Below are positions 48,401-59,623 of a stretch of DNA of 64,000 nucleotides, piece after piece. The position numbers and the translations under genes are program-made. The stretch's first letter is position 1, and each line of letters opens with the position of its first letter. The notes beneath the pieces are model-generated. The model saw nothing but the letters and a program-made list of their open reading frames with translations, made no database searches and was not told the DNA's origin. The DNA lies in assembly GCF_000237925.1 (NCBI RefSeq), contig NC_031495.1, positions 58,773,115 through 58,837,114 on the forward strand, written 5' to 3'. Source of the DNA: Schistosoma mansoni. Taxonomy: Eukaryota; Platyhelminthes; Trematoda; Strigeidida; Schistosomatidae.

Positions 48401-51400
48401 AGCTGTGTCCCACGCCGTGTTGAAACGTGATCTGGTACGGATGCATGACCGAAAGCCTTCAGTTAAACAAGTCCACTTAAACAACATGGTCAGCATCCAA
48501 TGTCGAACACTTAATGAGCTATTGATTTTGGGGAATTATTTACAGCTACAAAGCAATTTAAATACAAAGTAGTATCATAATCTCACGATTTCAGGGAAAT
48601 TTCAGGGAACTTCGGGCAAATTTTCGGATTTTTCCCAAAATTGTAAGAATATAGTAGTTTTCACCAAAGTTTCGGGAAATTTTGGGGCGAAACCTCAAAG
48701 CGTTATAAGATTCTGAAAAAACCCACACGCTTGAGTGTGGTAATGTTCTTGGCAACATATGAACTGGCTGCTTGGACACAGTACTCTGGGTGTGGTCTCA
48801 CATAGTTGGAGCACAAAATTTGGAACGTTTTCTCCTCAAAGCACTTGGATGCCCGGTGAATTGACCATGACGCTCGAACAACATCTTTTCATCGAGCCAA
48901 TTACGGTAGATAGCTTTCATAAACTAACCTATTAGTTCATCACATATAATAAAGCAGCGCTACCTATAGTGAGGTTTGCTTCCTGGATTAAAAATTAAAG
49001 ATGCCACATGTATTTTGGGTTTGACAACGCCTTAACCAGTAACACCTTTTATGATCGAAATGTCCCAACTCAGTCAAATCAGAAGTAAAAAGCGAAGAGG
49101 CTCGAAGAAATATTTGATAAGTTATCTATATATCGTCAAGTGATCAAGCTAAGCTGGTCAGCGGTTGTAGGAGATCTGGTGCGGATGCATGACCGAGCGC
49201 CTACAGCCAGGTGGATCCATTAAAACTAATGCGGTCGGCATTAAATGTCGAGGACTTACAGAGTTATTGGTAAATAAAATAAATAAATAAAACTAATCTC
49301 TTTATATCTTGTAATTCTACCGCTGACAGTAACATTCTACAGTCATCTAAACTTTACATAGCCTACCACAAACTGATTTTCTTATGCTCATAGACACTAT
49401 TTGTATTTGGAGTGAGACAATATTTTCGACGAAACCATCGATGTTACTTTCGAACCAGCATGTTTCTGGTGTTAATTAAAATCCTTAAAGGACTGCTCGA
49501 GGAAATGTTCCAAGTTCCTCTACTTTAAATAAACGTCACCCACCAAGATTTTTTGGAGAATTATTAGAATAATCTTTCACACAAGGTTACATATTACCTT
49601 TATCGCAGTGAGGTTGTACAAAATTTCCTATTCTAAAATGGTGGCGTTTGAAATGCGTTTAAAAATCAAGTGAGTGCAACAAGAAGAATGAAGCTTCAGG
49701 CTAAAATCTGATATTAATATAAAATACAGATAAGGATTTTAAGCTTGCAATTGATATACTTCTTATTCAGTGTAAGATATGAGGAATGTCAGTCATATAC
49801 CAGTAAAAAGCCTGAGTTATATCCACATCTAAGTTACCTGGACCAACTCGACTAAGTTTTTACATCGGAAGTTATGAATTCGCGTCTTTTTATAGCGTAA
49901 TTTATCATTTGGTTCATTAAGTCATGAAAGTACTAAACTAAAGTGGAACTTTAGTCACACAGGTGGACACGGAAAGTTCACCTAGGGGAGTTGGAAAGCC
50001 CTGATTCCAAACCAATGGTGCACATGGGCTCCAGTATCCTGAGGTAAAAAATGGCGTATGAATCAATCGTTGGTCATTGGCTGCCATGGGACTGCATCTC
50101 CTCATGGTGCTCTACTGCTTTGTGGATCAGACCTTTAGGTCAAAGGTTCCGGGTGTGGCCCTCTAAGAAAACTACTTGATCCGGTTTGAGCACTCGGGCA
50201 GTACCACAGCCCTCGCACAAATTGAATGAGATTTGTGCGGTGCATATGTATCTGGTACCCCATTGTACCAATATTTATGTGTTCAAATAAATAAATAAAA
50301 ATTAGTCACACAGAATATTTTATACAGAATAATACAGTCAACAAGTATATTCATAGGTTCAAAAATTGCGAAATAAGACTTCTTTGTTGGTTTGGAGCTG
50401 AATTGTTCCGTACGTTGTTATGACAGATGTCACATATTCTTAATATTTTTAACATTTGAGGTGTAAAAATGAGTATTCAGAGACAAGAAGTCAAATAAAC
50501 CTATCCTGGATGATTCCTCAAGATACTGTAGACCATCAACGTTGATGGTCTATGTCGAAATGATTGGGGGCCTACTATAGTTAGACGAGAATGGTGACGA
50601 ACCAACTAGCGCTGAAGTCACACCTCGCGACCAGCCCTTACGTGGATTGAACCATCGACGCATCAAAGGATCATGGACGCTATGGAGACTGTACAACACA
50701 AAGGACGTTATTACAAGAATATATTAGTTAAGGTACAACCACGAAAGTACAGAAGTGAAAGAACAACCACTGCCGCGTGGGCCAGTCCATGGCGTATTAT
50801 TGACTGGTGCGCGTTGACTATCCTTGACCTTGACAGGGATCGATGATCTGTTCGATATTCAGTGACATTTCATCGACCCTACAATACACAGCTTTGTTTA
50901 ATAAGAAAACTAATGTTACTACGCAACAAGTCTGAGTTGGATAGAAAATTTAACGTAAAATAATTCCCATTCTTCATTGGCATATCTTCCATACCGACAG
51001 GCTAAAGTATTATAGTTGATCAACTTATAAGTCGCTCGAAAAGTTTTAATATATTTACTTTTTGGGACTACATTTCAGCTCACGATAATTTCGATCAACA
51101 CAGCCCTTACCTAACTAATACATTTTCATTCATGGTTGGATCAGAAGATTCTTTGCTTATGATATCATACAAAGTGTTGCGAATCAACGTGACCAGTAAC
51201 TATAACTAATGAGTCCTAGACATATACATAATTCAGAATCATATTTCTAGGTTTATGGAATTAATTGGATTGGTGTTGTGATATCTCTTTCAATTTCCAA
51301 TCTTAGTATGTTATTTACATATTTTGGTATTTTTCTTAAGAGTTATTATCTCAGCGAATAATTCTTCAGATCATGAAATCATTGAAGGTCATAGTGGATT

Positions 51401-54400
51401 TTATTGATGTTCTTCTGAGTGATGAGTAGAATACATGTGAAATAATTTTAGTCACTGTTTAGCTACTTATAAATTTTCAGTAGTATGAATTATTTTTCAT
51501 TAAATGTAGAAAAAGCCACGTTTCGTAGCCGTGGTTTCTAACTCTGTTTTTATAATTCTTTACAAAATTTGCGAAGTAGCCCTAATTATCCCTTCAATAT
51601 AGAACTTCTTAAAAATGAATTTTACACGCCTACCTTTACACCTTCGAAACAAAGATTTTCTTAGAGTCGATGTTGGTGAAACTTTTTGATCTCAAGGATA
51701 TACTCAAATAAGTTTATTTTCTGTTCATCAAAACCGTCTTAAAGAGTCAGAATGCTCTAAATTAAGATTTAAATACAGGTTTAACAGTCACTCGACTCCT
51801 ACTATAAATTGTAACAATTTGATAAATGCTTTAAATGTTAAAAAGGAGTTCATCAGATGAACACTAATAATAGTAATCTAATTTCTCTATAAGACTGTGA
51901 ATAATAACAATAAAGATGTTTATCTCCGTTGATCTCCATATTACGCACCTTCAATTTCTCTAAATCTCAAATTTTTAGCTTCACGAAATGGTTCGAGAAC
52001 AACCGGTTACATTTTGGACAGAACACAGAGATAAAATGCATGTAAATTTAACTAGTATTTTGTAATATTTTGTCATTATAATTTACGCTATGAAATTACT
52101 TAATAACTTTATTGGACCCCAAGGAATTAGCATCAGTAAACAATTCTATTTAGTTTTGTTTAAACATATCTCCCCGCCTTTCTAACCAATCGACTCTTAT
52201 TGGATTTATAAAGATTATCAAGAGATCATTGATGATGATTGTTAAATATTAAACATGTCACATATAACACTCAGCGATCTCATTAAAAACAAATAAGTGA
52301 AAGGTAAAACAGAATATACAAATAAGGAGAAAAATGAAAAACATTCTTTAAGTATCTGAGTGCTATCGTTAACTATTGATGCACCCCAGAGTGTTTTATG
52401 GAAATCTTGAATATAAAAGATAACTACGTAATACAGTTGAAGACTTCACAGTCTGATGTCTTATTTTGACTTTTGTTATAGAGCTTACTCAGGTATACTT
52501 GTACGTTATTTTACGACAGAGATAAGTGTTAAAATATTTGACGAATTGATGATTAAATATTATACAGAACCGTTAACAAAAGGCTTGTTTTGTTATTTTT
52601 CTTTATTTCGAATATGATACTTAAGATTATTGTCCGTACCATATATATAGGTCACTCATTCATATTACATAGTTAGTTTTACCAAATCATTTCAATATAT
52701 TATTATTAATCTATAGTACTGGTTTCATTCACCTAAGTGAACGTTTAAAAGACTCAATAAAAAGATTTTATTTCATGTATTGCATAAATTTTTAATTATC
52801 TTTTGTCTTTCCGTCATTTCTAATCAGTATTCTTTCCATCATTGTTAAGTCTAGTTTACAGTTATATAAAATGTAGTTGTGGCTGTTCTCATTTTTGTAT
52901 ACACTGTCTTTAATCAACCTTAGATTACGATCGTTACTTTCATTATAGCGATCAACCATAGTTAATCCATTCGGTTTTATTTCGTCAAAGTGTATAAGTA
53001 CACTAGTTTATAAACGAAATTACGTTCACAAATAACTTATCGCTTCATATAATAATCGGCCTAAATTACTGAATAATAATTGGTTTCAGTTTATCAATAT
53101 AACCAATTTCAGTTTAAAAGCAATATAAGAAGTTAGGATTTGGATCAATGTAGAAGAATTTACTTACTTATTTACTTACGCCTGTTACCCCTCGTCGAGG
53201 AGCATAAGCCGCTCACCAGCATTCTCCATCCAACTCTGTCCTGAGCCTTCCTTTCCAGTTCTTTCCAGTTGCTATTCATCCTTTTCATATCTGCTTCTAT
53301 TTCCCGGCGAATTTAGTTTGAATAAAATTCATTTATTAAATATATGATATGATGAGACAATATTATTTACTGAATAGCCTTTCTGACAAAATATACTATT
53401 CATTATCATCTTCATGATATAATTCTGGAGAGAAATTTTGTTTCGACTTGCTGAATGTTCAGTAAATGGTAGAGATTTATCAACATTGTTATAGTAGTAT
53501 GAACCAAACTAATAATTATTTATGAATTGATTATTTTAATCTGTTGTCTGTTTTACCATGAAATTAATCCAAAACTATCATCAAAGAAATTCAGATATTT
53601 GACTAATTCTGTATGGTACACAGCGTAAATACCAGGATTTTTTTTGTTATTCCAAAATGTATTGACATTTATTACTTTATAAAATGAAAGTAACATTAAC
53701 AATGTGTTACACGGTGAAACGAACTTAATAATCGATTACTGCACGTTGGAGACATTTATTTTCTATTTTTCGCTTATTAATCTCGAAGTGGACAGGTCGT
53801 TTTCTGTATCTTTAAGCGTAAATTGGTGCTTGAAAACAAGCTTAAACTTTAGATTCTGTGTGGACAGATTTACTTATGACTTTGAAATAAGAGGAAATTA
53901 AAAGAATTTATGGGGAACTTAATATATCATGTTGAATTTCAGAGATTCTAGACTCCCTAAAAGTTCCACGTCGATAATGTCTGTACACCCAGTAGGTCAT
54001 AGGTAGAAAAGTAAGTATAAGTAAAAAAGAACAGTATGTTTGAGGGAATAAGACAACCAACTACGGCCCAATCGGTAAGTCATTCAGATTGTGTGTAAGA
54101 AATGTCATCTGTGAACGACGGATAACTAAAAATATTGTGAATGCTTAACTGCGTACTTACGGTTAAATTAATTCATTGGAACTAAACTTCTAAGATGCCC
54201 AAACTCACGAGAATGCAAGCTATCATGCCCATAATCTCCAGGCTATGCATTGAGTACAATAGATTTGATCCATATCTACAACTTCAGACAATACGTAACC
54301 CACTATTAGTATCGGTCTCACTACCATGGTTACTCTCAGATCAATGCAGAAAGATTACAGTATCCTCTGAAAAATGAGTCTCATAAAGACGACTGTCTAA

Positions 54401-57400
54401 AATCTATATTAAAAAAGGTGATAATTTAACTCTAATTGGCTAACGAAAACTAATAAATGTTCAAGGTTGACCATCGAGCTGTAATGTTATTTATCGTACA
54501 GCAGTCTACAGTGTTTAATTTTAAACATTTTGCTGATAAACTCTACTTGTTAACCTTTTCCACAACGTACTTTCTGTAATTTCTAATGTAATTTGCAATA
54601 CAATAGATTAGTCCGGTATATTATTACATGACTTGATTACATTTGATATTTTTATTTCAGAATAATGCAATACTTTTAATTAGATCTAGTTTATCACTTT
54701 TCCTATTGAGTTTTAATTCAGCCTATTACTGAATAGTTTCTTTTTTTTCATTTATTGCATTAGTTGATATCAATGAAAAAAAAACATTTTCTGACTCCTA
54801 GTAAATCATAAATGTCAGTATATTTTACAGCAAACAATTTTCATTACTGATTATTCATCACGTTACGTAATAATTACTTACTTACTGACACCTGTTACCC
54901 CCAATGGAGCATAGCCCGATCAGCATTCTCCAACCCAATCACTCTGTCATGCGCCTTCCTTTCTAGTTCTATCCAATTGTTGTTCATTCTTCGTAACATT
55001 TCTCGGCGTAATGTATTCTTTGGTCTTCCTCTTCTCCGTTGGCCTTGGGGACTCCATGTGAGGGCTTGCCTTGTGACGCAGTTGGGTTCTTTCCTCATTG
55101 TGTGTCCTATCCGATTCCAGCTCTTCTTCCTTACTTCTTCTTCCGTTGGAATCTGATTTGTTCTTTCCCACAGTAGGTTGTTGCTGATAGTGTCTGGCCA
55201 ACGGATCCGAAGTATTTTTCATAGACAACTGTTAATAAATACTTGTATCTTCTGGATGATGACTTTCGTAGTTCTCCAAGTTTCCGCCCCACGCAGTAGA
55301 ACTGTCTTGACATTTGTATCGAAAATTCTGACTTGGGTGTTGGTTGACAGACAGTTGTTTTGAGTTCCAGATGTTCTTCAGTTGTAAATATGCTGCTTTT
55401 GCTTTGCCGATCCTATTGCTGAAGGCTATCTTGAATTCTTTGAGTCGGTTCACAAATACTTTTATAAACCGTTTCTCACAGCTTTTATAATATTTGTATG
55501 TAGACTACCAAAATATCGAGGAACAGCGTCATGAAATAACGATCTAGAAATTTTTTAAGTGAAATCCCTAACATTTTCAAGCAATTTAAAGAATACAAAA
55601 GATTTTATTATTTAGTTTGTCAGTAATGAGATTATATAATCTAAATTTTTCATTGAACAAAGTCATGAGAGACGAATTCGTACTAAATTATATCTTTAAT
55701 TAAATCCTCATCAAAATCAATAAGTGTTTGATGAAATTTCGCTTTCATCATACCAAATCACCAAAAGCCTATAATTATAAATCCTAAACTAATTCTACTC
55801 TTTACAAAGCTATTCATAAATACGATGCAAGTTGTCATCGCAATCAACTTCGAGCAAAAATCAAGAGCTTTTATCTTAATTCGGATTGATTTGGAAGTAT
55901 ATTACAATTATGCCAACATTAATTATCGATAAAACCCTCCAGGAAATTCATATTTGTATCAAATGATTTTATTGATAAGCTTAAATCTGTAAAAATAAAA
56001 AAACCCTTTTCATTGTGATATTCTATTGTGTTAACGAATATGTTGTGTCATTTTAGTTATTTAGTCATAAGCAAAAAAGAACATGAAAAATATATGTATT
56101 GATTCAAGTTGCCACACCAAGTTAACATAACGATTTGATGTTATTAGGAAAAATGTCAGGGTAGCATAACTATTAGTGGTAGTAGAAAAGACTAGACATA
56201 GGCAAAATGACTCGAGGAAAAGAATGAATTCGTGGAACAAAAAGCATAAGATAATTATATGACTCACGATCTCAGAAAATAGAAGTGATTGGACCTGCAC
56301 TACAGGGACCGATTTTGGTCTCTGTCACTTAACGTCTCCAAGCGTTAGTTACAACAATCGCATGAAACCGAACGAGGTAGTTTGTAGTTCAATCCAACTA
56401 TTATTGACTCCATGATCTGGTGCCAAGTATTTGTTTGACCGCCTCTAGCTTTTTTTCAATCTACTCATACACCATCATACATAAGGCATCGAAGTAGGTG
56501 GTGTTTAGACATATGTAATACACGATTTAACTACCTTAGTTGATAAAAATTAACTACCCCATCAAGCAATCTATTATCGTTATCTAGTACTCCATATAAA
56601 ATCTTAGCAATGCTTAGTACTTTTAAAGAAGTTATTCTTAATTTAATATGATGTTATTCAATGATTATTCTTTAAACAAAAAAATTCTTTTTGATCAATC
56701 CCGATGGTACATTTCACGACTGAATATAAAAATCAATATCAACCATATGATTATGAATTAATTAACACTATATTATGAACATTTAGTGCTATCCATAACG
56801 ATAAAATAATAATAAGTAAACCATAAAACAAACTGTAATATCGGTTGATATGTCAAGCTTATATACTTCATTCTAGATTCTGGACAAGTCAATTCACCTA
56901 TCCATCATAAGTCATGTTTTCACCCTGTTAATTATTCACTTATTAACCCTAACCATTTTTATATATGAGCGTAGGTGTGTGTACACTTCTTATCCTATTT
57001 ATCACATGTTGTCATTTATTCTTGTCTGACTATAAATATTGATTAACGCTTGATTAAAGTGAGTTGGTTTACCCACCATCTCCAATGCATGTCATTTTTT
57101 GTTTCGCTCGCTGATATTTACTCATGTGCTTATAAGTTTCTGACCTGCGTCATTAGACAATAAACTGTATCTGCCGCTTCTCTTTGCCTTCTGATTTTAG
57201 GCACCGTTAAGATTTGTATTATAACGGTTATCGAGGTGAACGATCAACGAAGCACGGCACTATAAAAGAAAAAAAATTGTTCCATCATAAACTGATTACA
57301 TAATTATGAGAATCAGAAATGAACATAATGTAAACTGGAATTCTTAATGTATTGTTAAATTATCTTATAAAATGATCCAAATTTAAGAAAGATACAGCAT

Positions 57401-57903
57401 AAACTTTTAATGGACGCATAATTTGGGTTGTTTTTTTAATGCAAATTCTCATAGCTTTTACTGTATGTAAAAGGTGTAGTCATGCACAACCACAGAATAT
57501 AATAGATGAGTTTCAATAGATAATTCATTTTATATACTACCATTACATTAAATTGATTTTCAATGTCAATGAAATGTAAAAAAAAAAAGATAGAATTTCG
57601 TTTGAAATTCAATCCAAGTGTGATCATGAATTTAAGAAAGTTGGGTTGTTTTGTTTGTTTTTATTTTACCTCACATATTAGTTGTCAAGTAAAAACAAAA
57701 AAACAAACAAACAATCGATTTCACCGTCAAAATAATCATCATGTTTAATCTATTTTTACTAATTTTTTTTGTTTTGTTAAATGTGAATTTGTCAAATCAA
57801 CAAATAATAATTTCATTAAATAATTTGTGTGGAAAGATAATGAATAAAGGAAAAACTTGTCATTGTTGACAAAAACAAATATTCTGTATACTAATGTGAT
57901 CTG

Positions 57904-57942
<39 letters not shown>

Positions 57943-58588
57943 TATAGTCTCCATGTTAATAAATTATTTAAATAAAGAGTAGAAAGCAAACAAGCGATAT
58001 ATATATAGTATGAATATTTCTTCTCAACATGAAAATTTTTAGGAGAGTGTACAGCTGGTTATTCTTAGGAACTAGTCATGTTAAAGGCTTCACATTTAGT
58101 TCTCGGTTCGATTCCTGAGTGCGGAATCGTGAGTGCGTACTCCCGAGGAGTACGGTACAAGGACGAAACGTCCTTTCAGTGGAGGTCTAACTTAGATCAG
58201 TTTGTGATTTCAGTGAAATTCAACAATCTTTACAACCCTATACTGAAAAACATCACGATAAGGTTTGATTTATGATTGTGCACTGTAGATCTAATACTTA
58301 TCAATTGAATTTAGTTTAGATTGAAACCGATAAAGGTTGTAGTTGGATGGAATCAATGTGAAACTTTGGACTTGGGTTTCGTCTTGTCTTGCACTCGTCA
58401 GCAAGGTTTACTTTTAGCTGTACCTGGTCACTATCAGGTAATCAAACTATTCGAAACCGACAAACTTTATTTCATAGACAAAATGTTATAGTGACACTTA
58501 TTAACATGATTCTAAAATAGATTTCTTCGTTTTCTTGTTTTTGAAGTATTTATTGATTTTGTTTACAAAAACAATAACGTTGGACGTT

Positions 58589-58624
<36 letters not shown>

Positions 58625-58798
58625 TTCAAACTGTCATGTAGTTTTAACTATTTTTCCTTTAAAATCATACTTTAGGGTAATACTCATTACAGTACAAATC
58701 GTACCACTCCGTTCGGACGTAATGCTGCTTTTACAACACCGATTGGTCAATATTTGAATAGTCGGATGCCATGTGAAATGCAAGTATTTTCACGTTAA
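42421..58798 (+). CDS. SPAG8: SPAG8 homologue, 3' part (4 exons)
   Basis: Exons 42421-42460, 42502-42616, 51979-52041 and 58676-58798 have GT-AG boundaries and join in phase with a stop at 58796-58798. The order of motifs follows human SPAG8, from memory: REVEQEF...DYRSVTK, then [12 protein letters not shown] (human RQEQPETFW), then [20 protein letters not shown] (human DTPFRKNCSFSTP). SPAG8 is a protein of sperm and motile cilia, known as a microtubule inner protein of axonemal doublets. About 113 residues are visible; the long N-terminal part lies in exons not found, probably left of the nested LINEs. The intron 42617-51978 hosts an antisense LTR retrotransposon; the intron 52042-58675 holds LINE and LTR debris. 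Confidence 0.8.
43230..43555 (-). repeat. 3' LTR
   Basis: 326 bp; in plus orientation TGATGATGCAAC...TTTACAGCTACA. Identical by eye to 48225-48550. Confidence 0.92.
43941..43972. repeat. (AT)n microsatellite inside the LTR element
   Basis: A TA-rich run between pol and the polypurine tract of the LTR retrotransposon. Confidence 0.85.
44084..47167 (-). CDS. pol: Pol of the LTR retrotransposon: protease, RT, RNase H, integrase
   Basis: A 1027-residue open frame counted from its first ATG. Domains in order: aspartic protease ([12 protein letters not shown], residues 8-19); reverse transcriptase ([20 protein letters not shown] and catalytic YVDD); RNase H ([21 protein letters not shown]); integrase with an HHCC zinc region (LSHPGAR...CVSCQKSK) and a DDE core ([25 protein letters not shown]). 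The order RT-RNase H-integrase is that of Ty3/gypsy. The frame probably opens upstream of the first ATG and is reached from gag. Confidence 0.92.
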   Translation of the reverse strand: MTTKVRYLVDTGAEVSVLPANPDDRLRESVLSLQAANGKPIATYGKRYVYLNVGLRKPIHWIFVVADVSMPIIGIDLLQHHNLLIDTRSRRLIDGNTKLSVCVTPCSGCRLSPVTIKHTIDPSYQSVLDKYPGIYQSQSKLPCVTSNVTHHISTTGPPVFSKARRLAPEKLRLAKNEFDHMMDLGIIRPSNSSWASPLHMVPKKDSNDWRPTGDYRRLNAKTIPDRYPLPHIHDLTATLKGTTVFSKIDLVKAYNQIPMAPDDIPKTAIITPFGLYEFLRMPFGLRNAAQTFQRFIDDVFRGLNFVHAYVDDCLIASPDRESHLKHLDIVFDRLQRHGITVNIQKCQIGTNSLDFLGHTIDAQGIRPLRSKVAAILDYPEPTTIKHLRTFNGLVSFYRRFIPKCASLMKPLTDQLRGNAKSISLDDIARKAFSTVKEHIAKATLLAHQDTQAPISIAVDASDSAIGAVLQQWVNNSWQPLGFFSRRLLDAESRYSTFGRELLAMYCAVRHFQHSIEGREFTLFTDHKPLTFSLNSSSDKYSPRESRQLDYISQFTSDIQHISGANNVVADALSRISSLNSFQGIDLLKLAQLQKEDIDLQHELSSTTLKLSIRQMGTGKETLLCDTSTGRDRPIVPKHYRRNVFNTLHNLSHPGARATVKLIAERFCWPGMNKDVREWARPCVSCQKSKVIRHNKCPLGSFKTPDARFDHVHLDLVGPLPDSNGYSYLLTCVDRFTRWPEAVPIKDITAETVARAFVERWVANFGCPSTITTDRGRQFESGLFRCLTTLLGITRFRTTAYHPQANGLVERFHRQLKASLSASNVSQWTDALPLVLLGIRNAVKADIGYTASQLVYGTTLRLPGEFVDPSASSLNLDLNSYTSRLTNAMRSVKPAHTRPQSTDVFVQPELRHSTHVFVRRDSHRRPLESAYEGPFKVLQREPKYYVVDKNGTNDSISIDRLKAAYLEGNPSYVDFPSVQANNTATTLVVPYTTTDTKLDTSPTTIDKPKTTRSGRRVRFPEHLIEYCT
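47215..48048 (-). CDS. gag: Gag of the LTR retrotransposon
   Basis: A 277-residue capsid/nucleocapsid protein. It begins [20 protein letters not shown]; the middle ([17 protein letters not shown], then [16 protein letters not shown]) is the retrotransposon Gag core. The end has an Arg/Ser-rich stretch and the unusual CHCC-type knuckle [19 protein letters not shown], characteristic of the CsRn1/Boudicca clade rather than the usual CCHC. Confidence 0.88.
   Translation of the reverse strand: MTEHSPKVFKLKSIPPISIQLTPFWPDNIESWFCYAEADFCMHGITDSRTRFLAVVKALPREFKWYVTPSMFTSDVPEPYETLKLSILKRGDLTDRQRLDQLLNNIDLQHGSATDMLLRMREVIGQRTFDDGLFRQLFLSKLPQQVQAVFVSFQNNAIDELAASADRILEITKFSKAEVFTIKEKPQSTSTDMAELCHTLTRYLRVRNDRSRSKSSRRSVSRKRSVSRPRETDNPDWCWYHNQYGKSSRNCRKPCNYPTPKSSDTQNSSGNFPAGTR
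48225..48550 (-). repeat. 5' LTR
   Basis: 326 bp, the partner of 43230-43555. The length is close to the 328 bp I recall for S. mansoni Boudicca. On the minus strand the primer-binding site follows directly. Confidence 0.92.
48551..49000. other. SPAG8 intron DNA right of the LTR element
   Basis: Unassigned DNA with many GGGAAA/TTTCCC runs. 48693-48715 is the near-exact reverse complement (21 of 23) of 42971-42993 on the other side of the LTR element. Confidence 0.4.
49001..49272 (-). repeat. diverged solo LTR of the same clade (fossil)
   Basis: Resembles the LTR at 43230-43555 along its length, with many substitutions and small gaps: ACACCTTTTATGATCGAAA versus AGCACCTTCTATATTCGATC, then GGTGCGGATGCATGACCGA versus GGTACGGATGCATGACCGA, then GGTCGGCATTAAATGTCG. 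An older relative, just 450 bp from the young element. A TAAA-rich tract follows at 49272-49292. Confidence 0.65.
49273..49960. other. SPAG8 intron DNA
   Basis: Nothing recognised beyond a short TAAA tract at its left edge. Confidence 0.4.
49962..50306 (+). repeat. TAAA-tailed retroposon-like repeat, copy 2
   Basis: About 340 bp matching 3012-3352, sharing GGTGGACACGG at the left, CCAATGGTGCACATGGGCTC in the middle and the AAATAAATAAATAAA tail. Divergence of roughly one base in seven by eye. Confidence 0.65.
50527..50883 (+). repeat. solo LTR-like repeat (fossil), palindrome family, copy 2
   Basis: TGTAG...CCTACA, 357 bp, with the 4-bp direct repeat ATAC on both sides (50523-50526 and 50884-50887). 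A perfect 24-bp palindrome lies at 50529-50552 (arm TAGACCATCAAC). Relative of 28189-28534. TG/CA ends and 4-bp duplication fit a gypsy solo LTR. Confidence 0.65.
50884..51978. other. SPAG8 intron DNA
   Basis: AT-rich; nothing recognised up to the acceptor at 51977-51978. Confidence 0.4.
53161..53312 (-). mobile_element. RTE-type LINE, 3' terminus
   Basis: It begins with the ACTTACTTATTTACTTACGC tail and matches the 3' end of the fragment at 24480 for about 150 bp (minus strand [15 protein letters not shown] end of the polyprotein). Strongly 5'-truncated. Confidence 0.65.
54875..55460 (-). mobile_element. RTE-type LINE, 3' end (broken)
   Basis: The minus strand encodes pieces of the polyprotein C-terminus: [20 protein letters not shown], then SSSRRYKYL, then [20 protein letters not shown] and [20 protein letters not shown]. 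Frames change twice. Tail TAAGTAAGTAA near 54875. Same family as 24480-25345. Confidence 0.75.
56834..57264 (+). repeat. solo LTR (fossil), 430-bp family
   Basis: Closely matches 32577-33005: GACTATAAATATTGATTAAC (TATA-like), CAATAAACTGTATCTGCCG (poly(A)-like) and the end GGCACTATA. The extreme left end is diverged and no target duplication is clear. Confidence 0.65.
57906..57947. repeat. (AT)n microsatellite
   Basis: About 40 bp of alternating T and A in the last SPAG8 intron. Confidence 0.9.
58050..58235 (+). repeat. Sm-alpha-like SINE with tRNA-type B box and hammerhead-like core
   Basis: It contains GGTTCGATTCC (58105-58115, a pol III B box), then CCGAGGAG...GGACGAAACG (58143-58170). 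The latter resembles the CUGANGA...GAAA core of the hammerhead ribozyme that schistosome Sm-alpha satellite repeats are known to encode. Here the CUGANGA is CCGAGGA, one change at a core base, so cleavage is doubtful. The GGTCTAACTTAGATCAG 3' part follows. It lies in the last SPAG8 intron. Confidence 0.6.
58591..58620. repeat. (AT)n microsatellite
   Basis: About 30 bp of alternating A and T, 56 nt before the acceptor of the last SPAG8 exon. Confidence 0.9.
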
Positions 58799-59415
58799 AA
58801 ATATCACAGAAAGAAGTTAAATGAGGCAGTTGCTTCTATTTATTTATACCTGAAATATAACTATGCATCATTTTATGTCTCATGTTACCATGATAAAACA
58901 AAATAATTATACTGCTCTAATTTTTCGGGTTAATTCATTGTATTGTATGCTAAGATTAACATATATGAAATGAAAAAGAATATCATTTAACTATTCAGTT
59001 TACTTTAACACTAAGAACAACTGAGAGGCATGTAAGAGTATAGTTGATGGGCCCCAAAAAAAACAGGATGTTTGTTCACATTCAATAACCAGATACAACT
59101 AAACAAATGCAATTATATGAAAAATATAGGATTTATCACTAAATCCAGGTTAAAGTATTCTAGATGATTAGCTAACTTTGATTTACAACTCCTAGACCGA
59201 AGAAAAACTGTCCGTCTAAATACGAAACTGGGATTCAAAGAAAAGCTAGGATACAGTGAGGGGTAAATGATAAAAAAAATTCATATTCATATTAAAAACA
59301 GCAGGATAAATTGAAAGCAGAAAAAATAAAAAAAAAATTCAGGTGAAAGGTATCGAGCTAAAACCCCTTCGCTACAAACATTAACAAAAAGCCGGGTGAT
59401 AAAAGTGAAGATCAC
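58799..59415. other. SPAG8 3' UTR and spacer
   Basis: Unique AT-rich DNA between the SPAG8 stop and the tRNA array. No canonical AATAAA was found close to the stop. Confidence 0.5.
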
Positions 59416-59623
59416 TTAGAATTGTGTGTCTTCATAAGTATTGTTTGATTGTTCGTCACTGTAATTGATTTGTATTTGGATGTGGACAATTTTGTGGTTG
59501 GTGGTATGTAGGTTCGGTGAATAGGTGTGAGCGGGCGAGAAGGGTGTGAGTTGGTGGTTGTTTTTTTGGTGTTGATGACGCGGTGCTGAGTGGTAGATGG
59601 AGCGAGATGTTGACGCGAAATCG

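Larger units (their letters stand above)
43230..48550 (-). mobile_element. Boudicca/CsRn1-type Ty3/gypsy LTR retrotransposon, looks whole
   Basis: 5321 bp between two 326-bp LTRs that I find identical by eye, with a 4-bp target duplication AAGC (43226-43229 and 48551-48554). The minus strand carries, in order: 5' LTR; a primer-binding site beginning TGGTGAGACCGACGTGATC one base after the LTR (48223 downward), complementary to a tRNA-Trp-like 3' end as known for the CsRn1 clade; gag; pol; a polypurine tract (AGGGGGGGAG, about 43570-43561); and the 3' LTR. Gag and pol lie in different frames, as the family commonly arranges. No breaks are obvious and no envelope gene is seen. Identical LTRs mean a very recent insertion. 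It lies antisense in a SPAG8 intron. Confidence 0.9.
52042..58675. other. last SPAG8 intron, 6.6 kb
   Basis: AT-rich intron containing the RTE fragments at 53161 and 54875, the solo LTR at 56834, a SINE at 58050 and two AT microsatellites, listed separately. Open frames of 60-80 codons in it have no support as exons. Confidence 0.6.
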
